Notes under the pieces: generated by a model
Told to the model about the DNA's origin: nothing
The model's input: the letters and a program-made list of their open reading frames with translations, nothing else
Databases searched by the model: none
Part shown: piece by piece, positions 42,590 through 54,200 of the stretch
Numbering within the stretch: the first letter of the stretch is position 1
How the letters are laid out: each line of letters starts with the position of its first letter
Program-made: the position numbers and the translations under genes
Source: Pomphorhynchus laevis
Taxonomy: Eukaryota; Acanthocephala; Palaeacanthocephala; Echinorhynchida; Pomphorhynchidae
Length of the DNA: 64,000 nucleotides
Assembly: GCA_012934845.2 (NCBI GenBank)
Contig: WNNJ02001530.1
Span: 85,351-149,350, forward strand
Direction of reading: 5' to 3'

Positions 42590-43435
42590 TTGTGCAAACT
42601 GTTAAGGGGATTAAAAATTGGATATGAGCATGTACTGGATTGTTAAAGAATGAAATGTTTATTAATGTCATGTGTAAATGCTTAGAGGTAGAGACGTAAT
42701 AGATGGCGCAAGTACTGGTTCACATGAACCGTCTTTTGTTAGAGAGGATGGTAGGTTTTCATCTATTGATTTGGCTTTAGTATGTCTGGAAATGAAAAGT
42801 AAGGGTTTGATTTGCGATCAGAATATCGACATAGAAATATATGATTGTGGGCATAACGTGCCGCAACTGGATGAATATATGAAGGGTTAAAATAAATGTT
42901 CTTCCAAAAAAGACTTGTTGTAACTTTTCCGAATTGTTCGTCTTATCATGATCTCTAACAGTCTATTAATGATTTACGAGATGACCCTATCAAGGAAACT
43001 CAAAAATGTTTAGTAAAAGAAATATTTTTCCAATAAATATTTTTAAAGAAATATTTTTATCTTTCATAAAAGATACAAACTCATTAGATTTCCCTGCTGC
43101 GTTTGATAGTGTAGCACACGAAGCGATATTTGAAGCGTTAAGTTACTATGCGGTACCCAATCCTCTAAAAAAAGAAATATATGATGCCTGATTTACAGAC
43201 AATACTGAAGGAATGATATCTGACTAAGTTCACACTACTGTGTTCATTGAGGACATGACTTCGTATTTTAGGAGTCGGGTATAAGCGAAAATGACAAAAT
43301 TTAAAAGAGATACAATTTAATTGATTGAGGAAGAGTAACAGAACTAAACCTGAATGAAAAGAAGTTCAAGTTTCTGTATTGTAAAATTAGAAAGAAAATC
43401 TATTTCAATAAACAAACTTGAATTGGGAAATTAAA
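42590..43435 (+). mobile_element. LINE fragment (endonuclease end and RT piece)
   Basis: 42678-42890 (GASTGSHEPSFVREDGRFSS, IDLALV) looks like the end of a LINE endonuclease. 43050-43200 (TNSLDFPAAFDSVAHEAIFE, ALSYYAVPNPL) is an RT motif (LDxxKAFDSVxHxxL). The part between and the rest of the RT are missing or decayed. Clade unclear. Confidence 0.5.
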
Positions 43436-43710
43436 AACTAGGCCCACACATATCCTTGGCGGGGCACTCGACATCATCGCTGTCCCCGATCATTTTGCTG
43501 CCTACACCTCACTGTCCATTTTCGATCCTTATCTATCCGATCACTTTCACGTCACCCTTGATCTGACTCACAACCACACCCTTCCTCACACACCTACAAT
43601 CCTACGTCGCTCTTGGAGAAATCTTGACATATCCCTTCTCCGCTCTGCCGTACTCAAATCGTCTCTATCCTATCCAACAATAACATATTCCTCTCCTCAC
43701 GATCTCGCCG

Positions 43711-44502
43711 GTGAACAAATTTTATTATTTTTCCCCTATGGAAGAAATAAATAAACAGTGCTACTTTTTTACAACACGCGCAAATTTTATTATTTTTTCC
43801 CCTATGGAAGAGGATGAGCCATTAGAAGAGGATGAAATTGCTCCAGAATCAAACTGAACAAATAGTTCTCCATCTAGTCCTACATGTAATGAATCAGGAA
43901 TGTCTTGAAATAAGGACATTGTCTTTTTCTTGCAAGCTTCTCTTAATCTGGTTACGGTGTCAAGCATTGTCTTGACTTTAGGCATATACATTAAATTTAC
44001 ATCATCTTGTTTAGAGACGGCCAAACTTACGATTTCTTTAGGATTCAGAAAAGAATTTAAAGACTCGGCTTTTATTTCAGAACAAATAAATATTTTCCTT
44101 ATTTCATCCTCTTCTAATGGCTCATGAAAATGACATCCCTTGGTATTTACTACAAGATTCTTCATGTTAATGTATATTAAAGCAGAACATGATTTATTAG
44201 TACACCTGTAAGTAGAAATTCCATTTTTAATCGATTTATAAGAGAATTTATTAGATTTATATACTGTTGCCTTGTTTCCACGTGTTGTAAAAAAGTAGCA
44301 CTGTTTATTTATTTCTTCCATAGGGGCTAAAAAAATTAATAAAATTTGCGCAAATTGCGGCTTTGGCGCAATTTCATCCTCTTCTAGTGGCTCATCCTCT
44401 TCCATAGGGAAAAAATAATAAAATTTGCGCGTGTTGTAAAAAAGTAGCACTGTTTATTTATTTCTTCCATAGGGGAAAAAATAATAAAATTTGCGCTTCA
44501 CC
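43711..44502 (-). mobile_element. Foldback DNA element carrying a FLYWCH zinc-finger ORF
   Basis: Inverted arms of more than 110 bases (about 43716-43830 and 44385-44500) share AATTTTATTATTTTTTCCCC and TATGGAAGAAATAAATAAAC. A third and fourth partial copy of the arm lie inside. A 78-bp direct duplication of the host LINE brackets the insert (43633-43710 and 44503-44580, one or two mismatches). FLYWCH fingers are common in Mutator-like transposons, which have long inverted ends, so this is probably a non-autonomous MULE relative. However, MULEs make 8-11 bp duplications, so the 78-bp one is unexplained. Confidence 0.65.
43761..44450 (-). CDS. FLYWCH-type zinc-finger protein, 229 aa
   Basis: Open minus-strand frame. 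Residues about 49-110 form a FLYWCH-like finger (YFFTTRGNKATVYKSNKF; YRCTNKSCSALIYINMK; GCHFHEP), with the Cys-Cys-His-His order of the family. The N-terminal part is acidic (MEEDEPLEEDE) and is encoded by the inverted arm. The phrase MEEINKQCYFFTTRG appears in the body and again in the arms, so the arms were built from copies of the gene start. The C-terminal half (IFICSEIKAESLNSFLNPKE, LDTVTRLREACKKK) is helical and resembles the region after the finger in other FLYWCH proteins. No transposase domain follows. Confidence 0.6.
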   Translation of the reverse strand: MLLFYNTRKFYYFFPMEEDEPLEEDEIAPKPQFAQILLIFLAPMEEINKQCYFFTTRGNKATVYKSNKFSYKSIKNGISTYRCTNKSCSALIYINMKNLVVNTKGCHFHEPLEEDEIRKIFICSEIKAESLNSFLNPKEIVSLAVSKQDDVNLMYMPKVKTMLDTVTRLREACKKKTMSLFQDIPDSLHVGLDGELFVQFDSGAISSSSNGSSSSIGEKIIKFARVVKK

Positions 44503-46680
44503 CCCTTCTCCTCTCTGCCGTACTCAAATCGTCTCTATCCTATCCAACAATAACATATTCCTCTCCTCACGATCTCGCCGTTCTTTTCGACTCTGAACTC
44601 ACATCCATTTTCGATCTTCTCTTGCCCTTCAAGCCTCACCCACACCCTCGCTTACACCGTGCCCCATGGTTCGACATCCAGTGCCTACTCTCAAAGCGTC
44701 GACTTCGTCATGCTTTTCGAGTATATCACCGCTCTCTCAGACGTGATATCCGCTCGATCACTCTGTCTTTCCGTGATGCCTATGTTGCTCATCAGTGGTC
44801 TCATCTCCACCTACTACGTACCAAATGCAACTCCTTCTGGCAGCATAAAATCATCACTTCATTCAACTCTAAGACTCTCTGGCATACTTTTAACTCAATC
44901 CTTGATCATTCCTCTTCGCCGTGCAACATCAATGCCCATGATTATTCGTCGTTTCTCCAGACTAAACTATCCACGTCGCTCTCTCACACCCCGATCTCCA
45001 TCCTATCCCACTCTGCCCCGCCTAGCCTCATCCCCCAGGAACTCTTTCATCTTCTCCCTGTCTCACCTACCGAAGTCTCATCTGTTCTCATGTCCTTGCC
45101 CAGCAAAACCTCACCTGGCGAACCCTTACCTACCCACATACTTAAATCCATATGCTCATCGATATCCCCATTTATCACAACCTTATTTAACTCGTCCATC
45201 TGCAGTCGTATATTCCCTTCACACTGGAAATCCGCAATCGTTCGTCCCTCCATAAGAAACAATCGCTCGACCCCTCCCTTCCTTCTAGCTATCGCCCGAT
45301 TTCCCTGCTCCCGACTCGTTCTAAATTCTTAGAACGCCTCATCCTAATACAGATCAACGCTTATCTCTCTTCATCCAATCTGTACCCTCCTTTCCAATCC
45401 GCTTTTCGCTCTAATCACCCACAGAAATCGCCTACATGAAAGTTTACAACGACTTACTCATTTTTCGAGACAAGGCTTTATATAGTGTTCTCATCTCTCT
45501 TGACCTCTCCTCCGCATTCGACATTGTCGACCACTCCGTCCTCCTTTCTCGCCTTCGTTATGATTACGGATTTTCTTCCTCCTTCGTAGCATGGTTTGCC
45601 TCATATCTATCCGACCGTTCTTTTCGCGTCTGTTCTAATTCATCATCATCCTCACCCATCCTATGTTTTGCGGGGTTCCACAAGGTTCAGTCCTAGATCC
45701 CCTACTTTTCTCTCTTCTGCTTGGCGATCTCTCTCCGTTTATCAAACCTTAATCCTTTAAGGAGTAAGGTTTGGTAACCGATGACATCATCATCTATGTT
45801 CATGCACCCGCATATCACATACACGATATCAGAATTTCTGCATCCAACTGTCTTTCTTCTATCTACGAAAGTCTCTCCAATATCCACCTCGTTCTAAACC
45901 TTGACAAGTCCAAAATAATGTGGATCCTCCCCCGTAAACCAAACATATATTCTCCCACTATATCTTTTTGCCTCATCTATCATCCCCATAGTACACAATC
46001 TCACTTTCTGAGGCTTCCATTTCGATAATCACCTTTCCCTTAAACCCTTCATCCGTGACAAGGTCGCTCGTCTAACTTAATTCTCCGTGACATCCGCCGT
46101 ATTCGCCCCCTTATCGACTTCCGTTCTTGTATGTATCTTCTTTCATCGATTCTTTTCCCTAAAATCGATTACGGCCTTAGCCTTTTCGCCAATTCTCCAA
46201 AATCCATCATCCTACTCCTACAACGCATAATCAACTCCGCCGTTCGAGTGCACTTTCGTCTCCGTCGCTTTGACCACATATCCATATATATTGTTCAACT
46301 CTCCTGGCTCACCATTCACATCCGCATCAAACTCCGCTTTCTTCTCGTAACTTTTCGTCTCATCGCTGTCGGCTCCCCATCGGTCATCAACCTTCCTTTC
46401 TTAGACGACACTCGCCCCACCTCGCTATCGTTGCGTTCCCGTCAAACCCTTTTACTCTACGTTCTCAATTGCTCCAACAACTACGGTCTCTGATCCTTCC
46501 TCGACGCTGCCACACTCGCCTGGAATCAACTCCCTCTCGACGTCCGCCGCACTCCCTCCTTTATCACATTCAAATACCTCCTCCGTTCACATCTCGACAC
46601 ATGATTTACATTTTTGTTTGGTTATGGTCATGTAAGCGTGCGCTGACACGCATTTGCCACCTTAAAATAAATCTTTTTTA

Positions 46681-47259
46681 GAAAAAATATTTTAAGAGTA
46701 AGGCTTGAAGATGGTTAGCCTCTGGGAACGAAGTGATAAACAAAATGGAAACTTTTTGTGTTGAGGGTTTGATGTTTTACGATGGAAATAGGCACCTGGA
46801 ACAACGAGTGAAAAAAGATAAAAAATATAAACAATAAAAATATAAAATACAGATAAAAAAATAATTTTTATAGAAAAATAGGAATTCTCACAAAATCTCT
46901 TTAACGTATAATATAGTAAAAATCCGATCAGCTAACTAAATCTAAGTATTTTATACTATATCTTCTTCTTTTTCTTCAGCGTTTGTTACGCTTCGCTACA
47001 AAGTGCGCTTTTTCCACTGTCACGTCAATTTGCCTTATTGCTGGTTGATGTTCGTTTGCGCGAAGAACGCGGCCCACCATCGTAGTCGCATATTCGCGAA
47101 GTTCCTTGATACATTATTTCGTACTGTTGATGCGATGGTTTTGTTTTTACGATTGGCTTTTCACGAAGTTTATTACCAACCCTCCTTTATCAGCACGGGC
47201 TTGGGATTAGCCAAGGCGGAGTTGTATAAATACTAAATGTTATATAAGTCGCTATCTGT
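46681..47259. other. Spacer with a minus-strand Penelope end scrap
   Basis: Near 46930-46960 GATCAGCTAACTAAATCTAA matches the complement of the Penelope 3' terminus. The stretch 46980-47240 is more GC-rich and has a 77-codon plus-strand ORF (47003-47236), which may be decayed LINE sequence leading into the next fragment. I cannot assign it firmly. Confidence 0.35.
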
Positions 47260-47500
47260 ACGCAATATGCTTCTAATAAGCTTTCTGTACGCAATTTTCG
47301 CGATTTGCGAGATATGTGCCTGACGTGGGAGATATTCCACAAAGAACATTACGTTCTGCGTAAGCTGTTAAATGTTCGATCCTGTCGAACTTTGCGGGGT
47401 CATTCCCTTTATCTCAGTCGTCGCCGAATTGTACCGACCAAAACAATTCAATTTGAAACAAAGAATTGTGAAATCCATGGAATAGTTTGAGCGAACAGAC
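47260..47500 (+). pseudogene. LINE ORF2 C-terminal fragment
   Basis: The plus-strand translation FRDLRDMCLTWEIFHKEHYV, then TLRGHSLYLSRRRIVPTKTI and IQFETKNCEIHGIV, matches the end of Jockey/R1-type LINE proteins (TRGHxxKLxxxRxRTxxRxxFFSxRVVxxWN). The final WN-LP is lost. Confidence 0.5.
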
Positions 47501-47689
47501 TGTTAGCTCAGCTTCAAAAAAAATATTCAAACGGCGAATTATTTTGAATTTGGATTAATCATTTTTTCTTTTTCCGTAATGTACAATATGCAACTTTTGA
47601 GCCGTGCTCGTAATGTTGTCGACAAAATAATATAATATATTATACAATTTATATTTATATAATGATAAAATTTAGATACTCCGTTTAAA

Positions 47690-47995
47690 TGTGGATTTCA
47701 GTACAAATCAGATCATCTAACTGAATGTACATATTTTATACTATATAGAAAATAAAGATAAATAATTATAAATATTAAATAATTATAAAGGATTTTATAC
47801 AATTTTATATGATCAAATTTTTTATTAAAATGTTAAATAAAAAATTATTGTAATAAATTGACTTTTAAATAATATACTGTGTATTCTAATAAGGATTAGA
47901 AGTCATCAGGAGGAACTGCTATGATATGTTTCACGCCCCTATCCCTCGATCCAGCATACCAGCGGTGCCAAATACATGTTAATGACGTATTTCCA
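47690..47995 (-). repeat. Penelope 3'-end fragment, minus strand, with structured repeat (copy d)
   Basis: Complement of the 3' terminal motif near 47705-47730, then on the minus strand CTGGTATG...CATAGCAG, GTGAAACATAT and CTGATGACTTCTAATCC (47895-47975). It is decayed relative to copies a and c. No RT is attached. Confidence 0.55.
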
Positions 47996-48496
47996 TTTGA
48001 TTATGCAGTGTATCATATTCGAAAAAGCATTTTTTTAGTTTTCGCTTAATCGTTTTTTATTTTAATGATATTTTTAAGATTTATAAAATTCTCTATTTAA
48101 AAATCCATTTAACTTGCTTAAAAATCAGCAGAAAAACAATGTGTCATCAATAATTCATAGTTAATGTATTTTTTCCGCTTGAGTTTAAATTTAAAAATAA
48201 TACATAGTTTTAGTATTTCTGACGATGTACCGGTTAAAACAAAGTCTATAACCCAATAACTTGTTAGTAGAATAAGATAATTGAGCCTAATTAATCGAGA
48301 CAACTGAGGAATTAATGTTTAATTACAGGATATAATGTTGAATTTGGCTTTTGTCGTTTTGGATGTGGTGTTTACCATTTATTTGTGTTCAATTAACGTG
48401 TTTGTTGTATATGAAAAAATAAAACCAATTATTATTTTTCTAACGTTTTTTCTTCTTCAATTTTTGTTGTTCCATAAGGTATCTTGTAGATCCATA
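47996..48496. other. AT-rich spacer, no gene seen
   Basis: The minus-strand ORF 48118-48303 (61 codons, Leu/Ile-rich) has no recognisable features. Nothing else was found. Confidence 0.4.
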
Positions 48497-50201
48497 ATTA
48501 ACGATTACTAAACCTTGGATACTTCATACTACGAGACCGTTATGGAAATCACATTTTATCTTTATTATACCCACTAAACACGAAAATAAGCTAAAGTAAG
48601 CGAAACATCAGGTACGACACGGAGTTTAACCCATCATATCCTGATCGATGCGACACAATATTGTGATACTTTAGTATGCGTAGACACACCGATCAAAAAG
48701 GTTTTATATACCCCAATAATCCATGATCATTATATTGATATAATTTATAAAAATATTGAATTAAGGGTGTCAAAAATTAAATTAAAAAATATTTCCTTCG
48801 ATGTCGTATATACATGCAAACTCCTGTTTACTCACGTTTCTACTAGGGTAATTCAATCTTTTCCATTTTGGATTAATACATTTTTAGAATTAAACGGAAA
48901 TCCTAAATGGTCTATTAACTGATTACTTAATTTTTACTTTGGAAGTATAGACTGTATATTATCTTTTGTTTTCCGATTAAATTATAAATGTCCTCTGTAT
49001 ACTCTACATTTGATCGTTTATTCAACGTAATTCAGTACGAAATATCACGGCAGATGCTCATTTAAACTTCTTAAAATTGATTACAATTTCAGCAGTTGAT
49101 TATGCATTACTCTAGTATCCTCCTTCAATATTTGATGCCTTTAGAAACGTCTCTGAAATGACTAATTTTATTGTCCTCATCAAACTTTCAAGCCTCTAAG
49201 TTTAATGAGGTTATGCTCTATCACGCTAGAACGCCGATGCCGTTAAGCACCGGAGCTGGTGGTGAACTTTTCCTCTAAGCTATCATCAGACGCTGCGCCA
49301 TCATTATAACTCAGCAACACGCGAATGTATGACATAAGCTTCATCATCGATAGCCAGACGAAACTAAAAACTATTAACCGGAAATTCACGTACACTTAAC
49401 AACTAGAAGACACCCTTCCATATAGAATTCTGCGTATATATGGATTTTTTCAACACGAAAGAAAAACAGTTTAAATTTATGATATACACGAAGACAATTT
49501 TTTGTTGCTCATATTGAAACATTTCAGTTTCGATTTTATTAATGAAAATGGACGAATACTGAGTAGATTTATACTTTCCAATTATAAAAATCATGTAACA
49601 ACCACTATTACATTTAATTAATCTTATTAAATGAATACAACTACAATATCGAATACTTTAAACAACCGTTCAGCTCAAAATGCTCGTTTTATTTAAAGTA
49701 TGTTTTCAAACTTTAAATTTTAAACTTCGGAAACATTACATAATATTTATTAGTTAATTCATAAAGATTGACTTTTTTAATTTAAATTTTTTAATGGATT
49801 TAATGAGATATTAAAGTAAAAAACATTATTTTAAATTTTAATAAAATTTTAAATATATAAATATCTCTCAAACGATACCATTTCGCGTGAATTATGTTAA
49901 CAATCATTTAAGCCAGACGTGAAAGAACGACGCAAACAGTATTAGATACCGTTTCGTCGTCACAATGCCTCATCAGTTCCAGATATAAAAGAAGTTCGCC
50001 GATATAAAAGATACATACGCTGCCATTTGCCAGTGCTTTTGCTAATGATCCTATTTGGTGAAGCCGTAGTGCTGGTTTAGCACTTTATGTCGTTACAAGA
50101 GGTGTTCTAGTACCTCATGCACATGATTCGTTTCTTGCCGTCTCCTAGTCCTCCTCTGCATCAAGCAGTGGGAGGGATCTGGCACTGATGAGTAATTGTG
50201 A
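48497..50201 (-). repeat. Right arm of the 1.7 kb inverted repeat (IR17)
   Basis: Reverse complement of 13079-14791 with few substitutions. It includes the same 63-codon ORF (49403-49594) and the GTTAAGCACCGGAGCTGGTG block near 49240. The two arms are 33.7 kb apart. The end at 50201 falls exactly where an inverted partner of the internal motif 49904-49985 begins. Confidence 0.85.
49403..49594 (-). CDS. Small ORF of 63 residues, second copy, unknown
   Basis: Identical translation to 13686-13877. It begins at an ATG and ends at TAG near 49403. Function unknown; it may be chance within a repeat. Confidence 0.25.
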   Translation of the reverse strand: MIFIIGKYKSTQYSSIFINKIETEMFQYEQQKIVFVYIINLNCFSFVLKKSIYTQNSIWKGVF

Positions 50202-50259
50202 TGACGAAACGATATCTAATACTGTCATTGCCGTTTTCGCGTCTGGCTTAAATGAATGC
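49904..50259. repeat. Small foldback: inverted arms of about 60 bp around 230 bp
   Basis: Left arm 49904-49962 (CATTTAAGCCAGACG start, GTTTCGTCGTCAC end) pairs with right arm 50199-50259 (GTGATGACGAAACGATATC start, GCGTCTGGCTTAAATG end). Each arm, read outward, holds CTGATGA, about 14 bases, then GAAAC and TATC, a hammerhead-like order. Only one arm lies inside the IR17 match, so the second was lost from, or never present in, the copy at 13079. Confidence 0.6.
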
Positions 50260-51269
50260 TATCTAAATATCTATTATATAAAAGCTTACATGATTTAATA
50301 TTTATTATAAAAAATTATTTATTTTTATTTTTTTTATATAAAATACGTATACTGAGTTAGCTGATCTTATAAGTATAATCTAAATAAGTATGAACATGAC
50401 GAAAGTGTGAATTTGAATTATTATTAACAGTCTTCCATCAACTAGAAATAATGTGGTCCTTTGAAAAACAATATCGTAGGGGCTACTTATCGTCGATGAA
50501 CTAGGGATGATTCATTAAAGACTATAGATATTATTATTAATTCAACTCCTACCTCTTAAGCCAATTAGCATCTCTTCCGCAGAAGGATATTGATGAAGAA
50601 TTTTGAGTGCTTTAGTAGATTAAGCGTACCTCCTAAGAACAAAACATTGTTTCGATCTAGGAATAATATTTACCAAACAGTGGTTCAAAATGAATTTGCG
50701 ATGAAGATATGATGCGTACAGAATGTTAAACCAGATCTATAACCTAATTATATTAAACCGGATCTATCACCTAATTATATTAAACCGGATCTATACCTAA
50801 TTATATTAACTCTATGCTTGTACCAAATACACCTTAGTACGCAGACAGGTCCTTTGATATTGACAATTTGGATGCCTTTTGGCAAATTGATATGGTATTC
50901 TGGAATCAAGAGAAGACATATAGAGAAATAAATTCGACTCCTGATAATCCGAATGTGTTATCAGTTATCATCTGCGACAAGGACCTACACATTATAACTG
51001 ATGACAAAGAAATCCCTTGCATCGTGTCTTTTGCAATCCGCTGATGCCTAACCAATTCCAACTCTGCGATTAGCCGGGGTGTGATAATATTGATAGTTAC
51101 AAACATATACATCCTCATATATGACGTAACTTACTACTTCCTTATTCACATTCTCCTATGCTTTCTCAGAAAAACCTTTCTCGAAGAAAGCGTGTTGCCA
51201 ATGAGTCCGTGATCTTGGAGAATACGCATAGTTTAGATTCCATTAGTTATCCGGTAGAAGGTCATTAAT
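50260..51269. other. Spacer with a 27-bp tandem repeat; no clear gene
   Basis: Near 50345-50370 GTATACTGAGTTAGCTGAT matches the Penelope 3' terminus. At 50729-50810 about three units of TTAAACCGGATCTATACCTAATTATA occur. The ORF at 50906-51118 (minus) is not convincing. The part from about 51180 may belong to the ORF1 region of the following LINE. Confidence 0.45.
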
Positions 51270-54200
51270 ACTTTATGATTAAGTTAATAGGTCGAGATGT
51301 GCCATCTTTGGGAAGAGTGCCAGAGTCAAATAAATCCGAATCTCACAAACGTTTGGATGATAATATATCCCCAATCAGATGCATTATTTTTAAACTATTT
51401 GATGTTTCTGATAATAAGCTGTTGTTCAATTTGTCCATGAAAAGCCTATTTCGCTTAGGAAAACGCTCTCAGGCTGATAAACCTCGTTTCCTGCAGATTG
51501 TTCTGGTGTCTCCTGATTAGTCTAAATTCATTATTGAGTGCAGCTTTAGATTAAATGAATGCGATTGACTAGTACTTAAGGACTTACTTCGAAAGCAGCG
51601 TCAGAAGGTTGCTGATGCCCACTTTTGACATATTTAACAATTAAGAATTTTCGGGTATGTCGCAGACGGTATTTTTTCGCTGTTTTCCGGTCGTATTTTA
51701 AATCGTGCAGGGATCCTATATGCTCAAAGTTTACTTGTGGATTTTAGTAACGTTATCATTGGTCATCCTTATCAAATGTCTCCTTGGTAATCTTGTATCG
51801 CATTTACAAATATAAGTAGTCTTCTTTCTAACCTGTATGATTACTGGCTTAATACTTGAAAACTGGCTTAATCAGAATATCTCGGATAGCTTAATTGATA
51901 TTAGTGGTTACCAAATCTTGAGGCCAGACAGGTGGCTAGATAGGCGTGTAGGAGGTGTTGCTCTTTACATCCCCAATTCTGGTTTAGCCGTTAGGGTTGT
52001 TCGGTATACAAACGTTTCTAAGACTTGAATGTATCCTGACTGAAATTTTACTAGGTCCTCTGCGATTTTGTTTAGGGGTTATATATATCCCCAGGATCTT
52101 CAATTTTTGATGATTGTTTAAAGAATATACTGACTTTACATTGCAATTCCAATTACCCATACATTATTGCAATTACCCACACATTATAACTGTTAGCAAT
52201 TTGTCTGTCAATGTGAATGAATATATTGTAACCAGCAGCTGTTCTGTGACAGGTCTGGGACTGTGGGAATTCGTTGCACATTACATGCTCTTGTTTCAAT
52301 TTTTGTTCTCCACCACAGAGGCACAGGTGGGTGATCTGACCTATGAAACACTCGTAGGTTTTAGTGATCATGCGGTTTGAGCTTTTGTATCAAATTTTGG
52401 ATGATACTCGGATAAAGGATGAAGAATTTCTTTAATAAGACGCCTTTGACAGAAGGTAGACCAAGTAGCTCTTTTGCAATATAATGGCTTCATCAATGTT
52501 AGCTTCTACGGCCTATATGTGGTAAATTGTTGGAAAGCAATAAGAGACAAACTAGTACATATTTCAAATAAATTTGCCACTCTTATGGCTGTTGACAAAA
52601 TCAATAAAGCAAAAATCAGCGGGGTATGATTTCGAATTGAGAAAAATTTTAAAGGCACGTAACAATGTGTTCAAAATGTCCTTAGAAGATAAATCTCTTA
52701 TACCACAATACAAGTTCTTATGTACTAGCTTTAGGATATTAAGAATATCAAAACGGAGAGAATATCACATGTCCTTGGCGAATTCAGTTACTAGACATCC
52801 TAAAAGGTTTTGGTTTTATGTGAGGAGGAGTAATAAAGTTTCTGATTTAATTTCCGTATTACGTTTAGGTGATAGTATTGTGCAGTTTCAAAAGGAAATG
52901 AATGAGAACTTTGCGGTTGTATTTCATTTATGTAACACTTCATCCTCCTTAATAAACAAAGCTTCTCTAAAAGATTTAACTTCATCCTCTCTAATTGTGA
53001 CTTGATTTCAGATACGTTTTACATTAAGTAGTCTTTATTTTCTGCTCCAGGTCCCGATGACATTAGTTCATATCTCTTACACTCTTTGAGTTATCAGTTT
53101 AGTTACCCTCTAGCAGATTTTTCAAGCAGTCCTTATATATACAGTAAATACCGATGGATTAGATGGAAGCGATTGTAGTACCAAGTATTATTAGCAAACA
53201 CATTACATCTTATTTACACAGTTCCAACCAGTTATCTACGGCTCAACATGATGTATGTAAGGAAGATCGTGATTGACAAATTTGTTATGTGTAAGCGAAT
53301 CGTGAGTAGATTTAGCATCTCAAAAGAGGTACGGTCGACATGTTGTCTTTTGACTTTAGTCGGGCGTTCGAACGTGTTCCACATGTTCTTCTGCTTGAAG
53401 CATTACACAATTGCGAGATCGATAGCTATCTTGTTGGCTGGATAAGGATTTTTTTCACTAAGCGAAGCTTTCGTGTTTGGGTGGGAGATAGTTTATCATC
53501 TAGCAGCGTACGTTCAGCAGTACCTCACGGGCATATATTGGGTTCGTTACTTTTCAACGTTTTCATATGCTCTTTTATGCTGACACTGTTGTGGATGACT
53601 TACTTACGCACACTTATGCGGACATTAAGTTGTGGATGCCTTGCTGACGCGGACTATGCCAAGATTTACAGGGAGATGGAGTATTTAGAAGATTGTAGTT
53701 GTGATTGGAGTCGTGATACCAGTTATTTCTTAAATTTTCAAAAATGCTATCATTTAAGCGTAGGTAATTCGACCCTGCCTTCGGAATATATGTTGGGATT
53801 AAATGCCATGAAAGCGTAAATGCGGTTAATGACTTGTAAATTGGATGTATATAAAATATAGTACAAAATACATATACTATAAATATATCTCTATTCATTT
53901 GTTTTAATATAGATGTATTTAAATACATCCATATTAAAATATGGATGTTACTACTTTTAAATTATTTTGAATTATCAAAATATTTAATGATTACGTAATG
54001 AAATATTTGAAACTTATACTACAATATTATTAGGTCAAGGTCTCTGTTGCTCCACTAACATACTATCTGTTGTGATAGTGTGTTAGTGGAGTATGTTAGC
54101 ACACTAACACGCTCCACAATTAATACACTCAACAGAGAGTGTTATTAACACACTCTCTGTTGTGTTAATACAGCGGCGTATAAATATATCTATATAGCAT

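Larger units (their letters stand above)
43446..46680 (+). mobile_element. CR1-type LINE copy A3, 5'-truncated, with a nested foldback element
   Basis: The plus strand starts in the endonuclease (HILGGALDIIAVPDHF, LSDHFHVTLDL) and is interrupted by a 792-bp insert (43711-44502). It resumes with the linker (RAPWFDIQCLLSKRRLRHAF) and RT (SFRDAYVAHQWSHL; SPGEPLPTHILKSICSSI; LISLDLSSAFDIVDHS; VTDDIIIYVHAP in place of YADD). It ends with the C-terminal AATLAWNQLPLDVRRTPSFI and the family 3' tail at 46610-46680 (ATGGTCATGTAAGCGTGCG). At least four frameshifts separate these pieces. Confidence 0.82.

Noticed and set aside
44659-45255. 198-codon plus-strand ORF
   Set aside because: It is a shifted frame over the LINE linker and RT region; the true frame is the overlapping 44622-45332.
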